Below the pieces are notes generated by a model. It was not told where the DNA came from and did not search any database. It saw nothing but the letters and a program-made list of their open reading frames with translations. This document shows, in pieces, positions 27,263 through 34,607 of a stretch of DNA of 64,000 bases (position 1 is its first letter; every line of letters begins with the position of its first letter). This stretch comes from Streptomyces longisporoflavus (GTDB lineage: Bacteria; Actinomycetota; Actinomycetes; Streptomycetales; Streptomycetaceae): contig NZ_BMTR01000004.1 in the NCBI RefSeq assembly GCF_014649775.1, forward strand, positions 434,001 to 498,000, read 5' to 3'. Both the position numbers and the translations under genes were made by a program.

Positions 27263-28198
27263 TCAGTACGCCGTCCAGGGCCGGAGCTTCTCGGGGTTCC
27301 GCACCGCCCAGCAGTGCGTGATCCGGTCGTCCGCGACGTCGAAGGCGAGCACCGCCGTGGTGACGCCGCCGTGCTGGACGACGAGGCCGGGCTGGCCGTT
27401 GACCGTGCGTTCCAGGATCGTCTGGCCGGGCACGTCGCCGGCCACGGCGACCAGGTAGCGCGCGATCTGCTCGCCCCCCTCGATGGGCACGGGCGCGGCG
27501 TTGACCAGTCCCCCGCCGTCGGCGAGCGCCGTGGCGTCGGGGTCGAGCAGGCCGATGAGCGCGTCGATGTTCTTGGTCTCCCACGCACGCTTGAAGTCCC
27601 TGACGATGCCGGCGCGCCGGTCCGCCGGCGTCGCGGGAGCGTGCGAGGCGCGGACGCGGCGGCGCGCCGACGAGGCCAGCTGGCGACAGGCCGCCGGACT
27701 CCGGCCGACGATCTCGGCCACTTCGGCGAAGGAGTAACGGAAGACGTCGTGCAGGATGAACGCGACCCGCTCGGCCGGGGTCATCGCCTCGAGCACGACG
27801 AGGAACGCCATGTTCACCGACTCGTCGAGAGTGACCCGGTCGGCCGGATCGGCGTTCGCGGCCCCCGGCCGCCCCGGGGCCCACTCCGCGTGGTCGGGCA
27901 GCGGCTCCGGAATCCATTCGCCCACGTAGCTCTCGCGCCGGACCCGTGCCGAGCGGAGCTGGTCGAGGCAGATGCGCCCGGCGACCTTCGTCAGCCAGCC
28001 GCCGGGGGACTCGATGGCCTCCTGCTGCCGCGGGGTCATGGCGTACCAGCGGACGTAGGCCTCCTGCACGACGTCTTCGGCATCGGCCAGGGATCCGAGG
28101 AGCCGGTAGGCGAGATTGATCAGCTGGCGCCGCTCACTCATGATCACGCTCAGGCTCGGGTCGATCCGCTCGTCTCCGGGCTCGAACTGGGTCCCCAT
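27263..28198 (-). CDS. ECF41-family RNA polymerase sigma factor with C-terminal SnoaL-like domain
   Basis: A 311-aa sigma factor. Sigma-2 (about 22-90, 'LGSLADAEDVVQEAYVRWY') and sigma-4 (about 135-190, 'FAEVAEIVGRSPAACRQLAS') are followed by a SnoaL-like extension. The ECF41 hallmarks are present: WIPEP between the domains (the known WLPEP motif), DGGG in the extension and NPEKL near the C-terminus (NPDKL motif). In this family the extension controls activity in place of a separate anti-sigma factor. ATG 28198 follows GGGAG. It is divergent from a CMD-family gene, the classical ECF41 partner. Confidence 0.95.
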   Translation of the reverse strand: MGTQFEPGDERIDPSLSVIMSERRQLINLAYRLLGSLADAEDVVQEAYVRWYAMTPRQQEAIESPGGWLTKVAGRICLDQLRSARVRRESYVGEWIPEPLPDHAEWAPGRPGAANADPADRVTLDESVNMAFLVVLEAMTPAERVAFILHDVFRYSFAEVAEIVGRSPAACRQLASSARRRVRASHAPATPADRRAGIVRDFKRAWETKNIDALIGLLDPDATALADGGGLVNAAPVPIEGGEQIARYLVAVAGDVPGQTILERTVNGQPGLVVQHGGVTTAVLAFDVADDRITHCWAVRNPEKLRPWTAY

Positions 28199-28247
28199 GG
28201 TGCCACCGCTCCCTTGCCGCATCTGCCCGCGTCTGCCGTCACCCGTA

Positions 28248-28276
28248 CGACGAGGCAGCCCGGCGGAATGTGAGGC
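28248..28276 (-). promoter_or_regulatory. ECF41-type promoter for the sigma factor gene (left arm of mirror)
   Basis: Read on the minus strand: CCTCACA (28275-28269), 16-nt spacer, CGTC (28252-28249), about 50 bp before the sigma start. This agrees with the ECF41 consensus as I recall it (TGTCACA - 16 - CGTC) except for the first two bases. The arm is a near-perfect inverted copy (28 of 29) of 28309-28337. It implies autoregulation. Confidence 0.75.
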
Positions 28277-28308
28277 CGGCCCGTCACTCGTGGTGCCTCT
28301 CCCGCCCC

Positions 28309-28337
28309 GCCTCACATTCCGCGGGGCTGCCTCGTCG
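28309..28337 (+). promoter_or_regulatory. ECF41-type promoter for the CMD-family gene (right arm of mirror)
   Basis: CCTCACA (28310-28316), 16-nt spacer, CGTC (28333-28336), about 50 bp before the start of the CMD-family gene. It mirrors the left arm with one mismatch. The two arms are separated by 32 bp. Confidence 0.78.
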
Positions 28338-28387
28338 GCACTGCGGGACCGGACACGGCCCGAACAGCCGCCGACAAGGAGATCACC

Positions 28388-28861
28388 ATGAACGCCCGTT
28401 TCGACTTTCTCGCCAACCCTGTCTCGGGCAAGATCGTCAAGCATCTCGCGGCCGCGGGCAAGCCCCTCGCGGACTCGTCGCTGCCCGCCACGACGCGCGA
28501 GCTGGTCATGCTCCGCGCCAGCCAGATCAACGGCTGCGCCGGGTGCATCGACATACACACCAAGGAGGCCGCCCACTCCGGGGAGACCTCGGTACGCCTC
28601 CACCTGGTGGCCGGCTGGCGGGAGGCCACGGTCTTCACCGAGGCCGAGCGCGCCGCCCTTGAGCTGGCGGAAGAGGGCACCCGCATCGCGGACGCGGCCG
28701 GCGGGGTCCCGGACGAGGTGTGGGCGAACGCCGCCAAGCACTACGACGAGGACCAGCTCGCCGCCCTGGTGTCGGGCATCGCCCTCATCAACGCCTTCAA
28801 CCGCCTCAACGTCCTCACCCAGCGCCCCGCGGGCGACTACCAGGTCGGTCAGTTCGACTGA
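28388..28861 (+). CDS. Carboxymuconolactone decarboxylase/AhpD-family protein (ECF41 partner)
   Basis: A 157-aa protein with the AhpD-type redox motif CAGCIDIHT near residue 50, 'SLPATTRELVMLRASQINGC' before it and an all-helical fold. ATG 28388 has AAGGAG 7 nt upstream. Its divergent placement to the ECF41 gene, with a mirrored promoter, makes it the expected main target of that sigma factor. In this family such partners are termed COE (carboxymuconolactone decarboxylase, oxidoreductase or epimerase). The substrate is unknown. Confidence 0.93.
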   Translation: MNARFDFLANPVSGKIVKHLAAAGKPLADSSLPATTRELVMLRASQINGCAGCIDIHTKEAAHSGETSVRLHLVAGWREATVFTEAERAALELAEEGTRIADAAGGVPDEVWANAAKHYDEDQLAALVSGIALINAFNRLNVLTQRPAGDYQVGQFD

Positions 28862-28898
28862 GCAAACCCGCCGTGACGCCCTGACCGAGCACACAGCA

Positions 28899-28947
28899 GC
28901 CGCGACGGCCGCTCCCCGGTCCTGCGGGACCGGCCGGCCGTCGCGGC
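28899..28947 (+). terminator. Long hairpin after the CMD-family gene
   Basis: Outer arms GCCGCGACGGCC and GGCCGTCGCGGC (12 bp) enclose an inner 7-bp stem CCGGTCC/GGACCGG with loop TGCG. There is no T tract. It may end or attenuate the transcript before yceI. Confidence 0.75.
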
Positions 28948-28984
28948 GAGCGTAAGCAACTCCAGGAAGGACCCCAAAGCCCTC

Positions 28985-29530
28985 ATGTCAACCACGATCA
29001 GCCCCCGCGAGCTGACCGGCGACTACGTCATCGACGCCGCCCACACCCGGATCGGATTCGTCGCCCGGCACACCCTGTCCACCAGGGTGCGCGGGCAGTT
29101 CGAGGAGTTCGACGGTGACGTGCGGCTGCACGGCGACCACCCGTCGGAGTCCGCCGCACGCCTCACCATCCGCTCGGCGAGCCTCCAGACGCGGCAGCGG
29201 CAGCGCGACGACCAGCTGCGCAGCACGTTCCTGGACACGGACAAGCACCCTTCCATCACCTTCACCTCGACCGGGGTGGAGCCGGCCGGCGACACCGCCT
29301 ACAAGGTCACCGGCGACCTGACCATGCGCGGTGTGGCCAAGCCGGTCACCCTGACCGTCGAGCTGACAGCGGCCGAGACGGACTCGTCGGGCGACCTGCG
29401 GGTCCAGTTCCGGGGCGGCGTCACGATCAACCGCAACGACTGGGGCGTCAACTGGAACGCCGCGACCTCGGTCCTCGTGAGCCCGAAGGTGACGCTGGAG
29501 TTCGACGTCATCGCCGTACGACTGCCCTGA
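28985..29530 (+). CDS. YceI-family protein
   Basis: A 181-aa lipocalin-like beta-barrel of the YceI family, which binds isoprenoid-type lipids. Typical motifs are 'YVIDAAHTRIGFVARH' at the start, 'FLDTDKHPSITFTSTGV' in the middle and 'RNDWGVNW' near the end. There is no signal peptide, so it is cytoplasmic, as in many actinobacterial versions. The start is ATG 28985 with AGGAAGG about 15 nt upstream. It lies 123 bp after the CMD gene behind a strong hairpin, so co-expression with it is only partial or absent. Confidence 0.9.
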   Translation: MSTTISPRELTGDYVIDAAHTRIGFVARHTLSTRVRGQFEEFDGDVRLHGDHPSESAARLTIRSASLQTRQRQRDDQLRSTFLDTDKHPSITFTSTGVEPAGDTAYKVTGDLTMRGVAKPVTLTVELTAAETDSSGDLRVQFRGGVTINRNDWGVNWNAATSVLVSPKVTLEFDVIAVRLP

Positions 29531-29620
29531 CGACCGGCACCGGTGCGGCGCCCATCAGTCACAGACCACGGCGACGGCCGTGCCGCACGCGGACCGGTAC
29601 GGCGACACGGCCACCGCCGC

Positions 29621-29791
29621 AGGCTCGACTACATCTTCGTCGGCTCACCGCACGCGCATCCGGACGCCTTCGCCCGCGTGCGGAGTGCCGACCTCGTCTT
29701 CGACAAACCCGTCGACGGCCTGTGGGCCAGTGACCACTACGGGGTCGTCGCCGACCTGGAAATGGGGCTGCTCACGACAGCGCGGGGATGA
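29621..29791 (+). pseudogene. C-terminal remnant of an endonuclease/exonuclease/phosphatase-family gene
   Basis: The frame encodes 'RLDYIFVGSPHAHPDAFARV', then 'DKPVDGLWASDHYGVVADLE' and stops at 29791. This is the C-terminal pattern of EEP-family phosphatases, including the catalytic SDH. The N-terminal three quarters of such a protein are missing: upstream sequence (29531-29620) shows no homologous reading. The remnant overlaps the 3' end of the convergent LLM gene by 20 bp. It is a decayed gene, not a functional enzyme. Confidence 0.7.
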
Positions 29792-30788
29792 CAGTGCTGC
29801 CGTACCCTTCGATGACGTCCTCGCGCGCGTCGTGCATCGCGTACAGCGCGAACTGGTCCACCCCGAGGCGCTTCAGCTCCTTCATCTTCGCGATGTGCTG
29901 CTCGGCCGTGCCGATCACGCAGAAGCGGTCCACGATGTCGTCGGGGACGAAGGCCGTGTCGGGGTTGTCGGCGCGGCCGTGATGGGAGTAGTCGTAGCCC
30001 TCGCGGGCCTTGATGTACTCGGTGAGGGCCTGCGGGACCAGGTCCGAGTGTTCGCCGTACTTCGTCACCAGGTCGGCCACGTGGTTGCCGACCATGCCGC
30101 CGAACCAGCGGCACTGCTCGCGTGCGTGGGCGAGGGCGGCGGGCGAGTCGTCCCGGGTCAGATACGCGGGGGCCGCGACGCAGATCTTCACCGAGGCCGG
30201 GTCGCGGCCCGCCGCCACGGCCGCGTCCCTGACCGCCTTCACCATCGTCTCCGTCAGATAGGGGTCGGCCAGCTGGAGAATGAAGCCGTCGGCCTCCTCG
30301 CCCGCCATCTTCAGCGCCTTGGGCCCGTACGCGGCCATCCACACCGGGAGTTCGGCGTCCGGCTTGATCCAGGGGAAGCGGATGGTGGTGCCGCCCAGGT
30401 CCGCTTCCCCGCCCGACGCCAGCGAGCGGATGACCTTCATCGCCTCGCTGATCCGGGCGAGGGTGTTCGGCGTACGACCCGCCACCCGCATCGCGCTGTC
30501 GCCGCGGCCGATGCCGCACACGGTGCGGTTGCCGTACATGTCGTTGAGCGTGGCGAACGTCGAGGCGGTCACTTCCCAGGTGCGGGTGCCCGGGTTGGTG
30601 ACCATCGGGCCGACGATCAGCCGGTCGGTGTGGGCCAGGATCTGGCTGTAGATGACGAAGGGTTCCTGCCACAGGACCGCCGAGTCGAAGGTCCAGCCGT
30701 AGCGGAAGCCGTTGCGTTCGGCGCGCTTCATGAGGCTGATGACCTGCGCGGCCGGCGGATCGGTCTGCAGGACGAGTCCGAAGTCCAT
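29772..30788 (-). CDS. LLM-class F420-dependent oxidoreductase (TIGR03842-like)
   Basis: A 338-aa luciferase-like TIM-barrel enzyme. 'MDFGLVLQTDPPAAQVISLM', 'VGPMVTNPGTRTWEVTASTF' and 'GIGRGDSAMRVAGRTPNT' match the actinobacterial F420-dependent group found beside dihydropyrimidinases. It is the last gene of a four-gene operon, 15 bp after the dihydropyrimidinase. Its reaction is unproven. One option is the redox step that makes or uses the dihydropyrimidine ring, since no dihydropyrimidine dehydrogenase gene is seen. Confidence 0.88.
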   Translation of the reverse strand: MDFGLVLQTDPPAAQVISLMKRAERNGFRYGWTFDSAVLWQEPFVIYSQILAHTDRLIVGPMVTNPGTRTWEVTASTFATLNDMYGNRTVCGIGRGDSAMRVAGRTPNTLARISEAMKVIRSLASGGEADLGGTTIRFPWIKPDAELPVWMAAYGPKALKMAGEEADGFILQLADPYLTETMVKAVRDAAVAAGRDPASVKICVAAPAYLTRDDSPAALAHAREQCRWFGGMVGNHVADLVTKYGEHSDLVPQALTEYIKAREGYDYSHHGRADNPDTAFVPDDIVDRFCVIGTAEQHIAKMKELKRLGVDQFALYAMHDAREDVIEGYGSTVIPALS

Positions 30789-30803
30789 GGTGCGTCGCCT
30801 CTC

Positions 30804-32207
30804 CTAGCCGAGGTACTGGGTGGTGCCGCGCGGGACGTACGCGCCGTGCCCGGCGTGTCCGGTGAACTTCCGCTGCTCGACGACCACTTCACCGCGCGAG
30901 AGGACCGTCTCCACCTGGCCCATGACGTGCTTTCCCTCGTACGCGGAGTAGTCCACGTTCATGTGGTGCGTCTCGGCGGACATGACCTGCTCGGCGGACG
31001 GGTCGTAGATGACGACGTCGGCGTCCGCGCCCGGCGCGATCGTGCCCTTCTTGCCGTACAGGCCGAACATCCGGGCCGGGCTCGCGCAGGCGATCTCGAT
31101 CCAGCGGCGGCGGCTGATGTGCCCGTCGATCACGGCTTGGTGCAGGAGGTCCATGCGGTTCTCGACGCCCGGCAGACCGTTCGGGATCTTGGAGAAGTCG
31201 CCGCGGCCCAGCTCCTTCTGCCCCACGAAACAGAACGGGCAGTGGTCCGTGGAGACCACCTGGAGGTCGTTCGTGCGCAGGCCCCGCCACAGTGCGGCCT
31301 GGTGCTCGCGCGGGCGCAGCGGGGTCGAGCAGACGTACTTGGAGCCCTCGAAGTCGGGCTCCGCGAGGTTGTCCGTGGACAGGAACAGATACTGCGGGCA
31401 GGTCTCGCCGAACACCGGCAGGCCCTCGTCGCGGGCCCTGGCCAGCTCGGCCACCGCCTCCTGCGCCGACACGTGCACCACGTACACCGGGGCGCCCGCC
31501 ACCTGGGCGAGCTTGATCACCCGGTGCGTGGCCTCCGCCTCCAGGAGCGACTTGCGCACCTCTCCGTGATAGCGCGGGTCCGTCTCGCCGCGCGCGAGCG
31601 CCTGCTCCACCAGGACGTCGATCGCGAGGCCGTTCTCCGCGTGGGTCATGATCAGCCCGCCGTTGACGGCGGCCCGCTGCATCGCGCGCAGGATCTGCCC
31701 GTCGTCACTGAAGAAGACGCCCGGGTAGGCGGTGAAGAGCTTGAACGAGCTGACGCCTTCCTCGATGAGGAGGTCCATCTCCTTCAGCGTCTTCTCGTTG
31801 ACGTCGGAGAGGATCATGTGGAAGCCGTAGTCGATCGCGCACTTGCCGTCCGCCTTCGCGTACCAGGCGTCCAGGCCTGCCCGCAGCGCCTTGCCCTTGG
31901 TCTGCACAGCGAAGTCCACGATCGTGGTGGTGCCGCCCCAGGCCGCGGCCCGGGTGCCCGACTCGAAGTCGTCGGAGGAGAACGTGCCGCCGAAGGGGAA
32001 GTCCATGTGCGTGTGCGCGTCGACTCCGCCCGGGATCACGTACTTGTGGGAGGCGTCGATGACGCGGTCCGCGCTCCACGCCTCGGCGGCTTGTGAGCCG
32101 TGTGCGGCGAGCGCGGCGATCCGGCCGTCCTCGATCAGCACATCGGCGTGGGTCTCTTCGGCGGCGGTGATGACGAGTCCGCCGCGGATCAAGGTACGGG
32201 TGCTCAT
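30804..32207 (-). CDS. Dihydropyrimidinase (D-hydantoinase)
   Basis: A 467-aa zinc amidohydrolase opening dihydrouracil/hydantoin rings. The metal motif DAHTHMDFPFGG (His65, His67), the carboxylated lysine in SSFKLFTAYPG (Lys156), 'VYVVHVSAQ' and 'TDHCPF' are intact. ATG 32207 has a GGGAG site about 10 nt upstream; the longer open frame running to 33545 is antisense-like sequence over the aminotransferase. It lies in an operon with the amidohydrolase, aminotransferase and LLM genes. Confidence 0.95.
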   Translation of the reverse strand: MSTRTLIRGGLVITAAEETHADVLIEDGRIAALAAHGSQAAEAWSADRVIDASHKYVIPGGVDAHTHMDFPFGGTFSSDDFESGTRAAAWGGTTTIVDFAVQTKGKALRAGLDAWYAKADGKCAIDYGFHMILSDVNEKTLKEMDLLIEEGVSSFKLFTAYPGVFFSDDGQILRAMQRAAVNGGLIMTHAENGLAIDVLVEQALARGETDPRYHGEVRKSLLEAEATHRVIKLAQVAGAPVYVVHVSAQEAVAELARARDEGLPVFGETCPQYLFLSTDNLAEPDFEGSKYVCSTPLRPREHQAALWRGLRTNDLQVVSTDHCPFCFVGQKELGRGDFSKIPNGLPGVENRMDLLHQAVIDGHISRRRWIEIACASPARMFGLYGKKGTIAPGADADVVIYDPSAEQVMSAETHHMNVDYSAYEGKHVMGQVETVLSRGEVVVEQRKFTGHAGHGAYVPRGTTQYLG

Positions 32208-32302
32208 GATGGGGCGCTCCCTTTCATGCTCGTACGTCTTTGCGCGTACGTCCGCGCGTGCGTGCCGGGCGTGCGTGGCGCGCGTGCGTGCCGGGCGGTG
32301 AT

Positions 32303-33586
32303 CTAGACGCTCTGCAGGGCCCGTTCCAGGATGGCGGCGCCTTCTTCCGCCTCCGCGACGGTCAGCGAGAGGGGCGGGGCGATACGCAGGACGCTGGTGT
32401 CGTGGCCGCCGCCCTTGCCGATCAGGAGTCCGCCCTCGCGGGCCGCCTCCAGCACGGCGGCGGCCGCCCGCGGATTGGCCTCGCCCGTCCCCGGGTCGAT
32501 CAGCTCGATGCCGATCATCAGGCCCCGGCCGCGCACCTCGCGCACGACGGGCAGCTGGGCACAGATGGCGCGCATCCGCTCGATGAGCAGCCCGCCGACG
32601 CGCCGCGCGTTGCCCTGGAGGTCGTGTTCCAGGAGATACGTGAGGTTGGCGAGGCCCGCCGCCATCGTGACCGGTGAGCCGCCGAAGGTCGAGATGGAGT
32701 TGGAGTCGAGGGAGTTCATCACCTCGGCGCTCGCGACGACACCGCCGATTGACATGCCGTTGCCGATGCCCTTGGCGAAGGTGAGGATGTCCGGCGGACC
32801 GCTCGCGGCATGCGCCTGCCAGCCCCAGAAGTGGTCGCCGGTACGCCCCCAGCCGGTCTGTACCTCGTCGGAGATCCACAGCACGCCGTGTTCCCGCAGG
32901 ACCTCGCGGAAGGCGGCGTAGAGCCCGTCGGGCGGCGAGGTGAAGCCGCCGACACCCTGGACGGGCTCGGCGATCAGCGCCGCCGCTCCCCCGCGCGCCT
33001 GCCCGAGCATGTCCCTGAGGTCGGCGACGCAGGCCTCGATGAACTCGGCGTCGCTCAAGGCGGCGTACGGGCCCCGGCTGCGGACGCCTCCGTGGACGTA
33101 CAGCGTCTGGAGCGGCGAGAGGCTGGTCGGCGACCAGGCGTTGTTGCCGGTGATGCCGACGGCCGTGAAGGAGCGGCCGTGGTAGCTGTTGCGCATCGCC
33201 AGGATCTGGTTCGAGCGGCGGTACGAGGTGGCCAGGAGCAGGGCCGTGTCGTTGGCCTCGGTCCCCGACGTGGTGAAGAAGACGCGGGCGTCGGGGATGC
33301 CGGAGAGGCCGGCCACCCGCTCGGCGAGGTCGACCATCGGGCGGTTGAGGTAGAGCGTGGACGAGTGGATGATCCGCCCGGCCTGCTCGCTGACGGCCTT
33401 GGTGACCTCGGGCAGGGCATGGGCGGTCATGGTGGTGAGGATGCCGCCGAAGAAGTCGAGGTACTGCCTGCCGTCCGCGTCCCATACGCGGCGGCCCTCC
33501 CCGTGGGTGATCTCCAGCGGGTCGGCGTAGTAGAGGGCGAGCCACTCGGGCAGGACGGCCTTGTGGCGGGCGTGGAGGTCGTTCAC
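32303..33586 (-). CDS. Class III aminotransferase (beta-alanine/AGXT2-like)
   Basis: A 427-aa PLP enzyme. 'TTSGTEANDTALLLA', 'ISDEVQTGWGRTG' (Asp240) and 'FAKGIGNGMSIGG' (Lys272, PLP Schiff base) are clear. GTG 33586 overlaps the stop of the amidohydrolase gene (GTGA), showing translational coupling. In the pathway implied by its neighbours it would transaminate beta-alanine or 3-aminoisobutyrate to a semialdehyde. A 95-bp gap follows before the dihydropyrimidinase. Confidence 0.93.
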   Translation of the reverse strand: MNDLHARHKAVLPEWLALYYADPLEITHGEGRRVWDADGRQYLDFFGGILTTMTAHALPEVTKAVSEQAGRIIHSSTLYLNRPMVDLAERVAGLSGIPDARVFFTTSGTEANDTALLLATSYRRSNQILAMRNSYHGRSFTAVGITGNNAWSPTSLSPLQTLYVHGGVRSRGPYAALSDAEFIEACVADLRDMLGQARGGAAALIAEPVQGVGGFTSPPDGLYAAFREVLREHGVLWISDEVQTGWGRTGDHFWGWQAHAASGPPDILTFAKGIGNGMSIGGVVASAEVMNSLDSNSISTFGGSPVTMAAGLANLTYLLEHDLQGNARRVGGLLIERMRAICAQLPVVREVRGRGLMIGIELIDPGTGEANPRAAAAVLEAAREGGLLIGKGGGHDTSVLRIAPPLSLTVAEAEEGAAILERALQSV

Positions 33587-34425
33587 GGCTGTACCAGTCC
33601 TTCGTACGCGTCGGGTCGGCGGTCCCGGTAGAACGCCCACTGCTGGCGTACTTCCTCGATCAGGCCCAAGTCCAGATCCCTGACGACCAGTTCCTCGGCC
33701 TTGTCGCTCGCGGTCTCGCCGACGAACTGTCCGCGCGGATCGACGAAGTACGACGTGCCGTAGAAGTCGTTGTCGCCGTACTCCTCGACGCCCACGCGGT
33801 TGATCGCCGCGATGAAGTACTCGTTGGCGACGGCGGCCGCGGGCTGTTCGAGCTGCCAGAGGTAGGCGGAGAGGCCGCGGGACGTGGCCGAGGGGTTGTA
33901 GACGATCTGGGCGCCGTTCAGGCCGAGCTGGCGCCAGCCCTCGGGGAAGTGCCGGTCGTAACAGATGTAGACGCCGACCTTGCCGACCGCCGTGTCGAAG
34001 ACGGGCCAGCCCGCGTTGCCGGGCTTGAAGTAGTACTTCTCCCAGAAGCCCTTGACCTGCGGAATGTGGTGCTTGCGGTACTTGCCGAGATACGAGCCGT
34101 CGGAGTCGATCACGGCGGCGGTGTTGAAGTAGAACCCGGACTGCTCGACCTCGAAGACCGGGACGACGACGACCATGCCGGTCTCGCGTGCGAGTTCCCG
34201 CATCCGCGTGACCGTGGGCCCGTCCGGCACAGATTCGGCCCAGCGGTAGTGCTCGGGCTCCTGCACCTGGCAGAAGTAGGGGGCGTTGAACACTTCCTGG
34301 AAGCCGATGATCTTCGCACCCTGGCGGGCCGCCTCGCGGGCGTGCTCCTCGTGCTTGGCAATCATGGATTCGGTGTCGCCTGTCCAGGTTGCCTGGACCA
34401 GTGCGGCGCGTACGACATTGGCCAT
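33583..34425 (-). CDS. Nitrilase-superfamily amidohydrolase, beta-ureidopropionase-like
   Basis: A 280-aa enzyme with the catalytic triad Glu44 (GFQEVF), Lys118 (KYRKHHIP) and Cys155 (VYICYDRHFPE). The 'KGFWEKYYFKPGN' stretch is typical of N-carbamoyl-beta-alanine and N-carbamoylputrescine amidohydrolases. With dihydropyrimidinase downstream, the ureidopropionase reading (N-carbamoyl-beta-alanine to beta-alanine, CO2 and ammonia) is most likely. It is the first gene of the operon; AAGGAG precedes ATG 34425. Confidence 0.93.
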   Translation of the reverse strand: MANVVRAALVQATWTGDTESMIAKHEEHAREAARQGAKIIGFQEVFNAPYFCQVQEPEHYRWAESVPDGPTVTRMRELARETGMVVVVPVFEVEQSGFYFNTAAVIDSDGSYLGKYRKHHIPQVKGFWEKYYFKPGNAGWPVFDTAVGKVGVYICYDRHFPEGWRQLGLNGAQIVYNPSATSRGLSAYLWQLEQPAAAVANEYFIAAINRVGVEEYGDNDFYGTSYFVDPRGQFVGETASDKAEELVVRDLDLGLIEEVRQQWAFYRDRRPDAYEGLVQP

Positions 34426-34458
34426 GAGCTGCTCCTTCGACGGGACGTCAGAGAGCTT

Positions 34459-34470
34459 CTACGCCCGTAG
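34459..34470. promoter_or_regulatory. Small palindrome upstream of the pyrimidine operon
   Basis: CTACG-CC-CGTAG, with another CGTAG at 34479-34483, sits 35 bp before the first gene of the operon. It is a weak operator candidate. The 182-bp gap 34426-34607 holds no gene. Confidence 0.25.
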
Positions 34471-34607
34471 ACTTGGTGCGTAGAGCCAAAAACGTAAGCC
34501 TCGTCGCCGGGCTGGGCAAGACCATCGCCGTTAACCGGCGCAGTCGATCATGTTTCGCACCCGTGCGGGCGAGAAACGGACGCGAACGCACAAACCAAAC
34601 AGTCGCG

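Noticed and set aside
32208..33545. Fusion of dihydropyrimidinase with an N-terminal extension
   Set aside because: The extension is a shifted reading of the aminotransferase gene; dihydropyrimidinase starts at 32207 with its own ribosome site.
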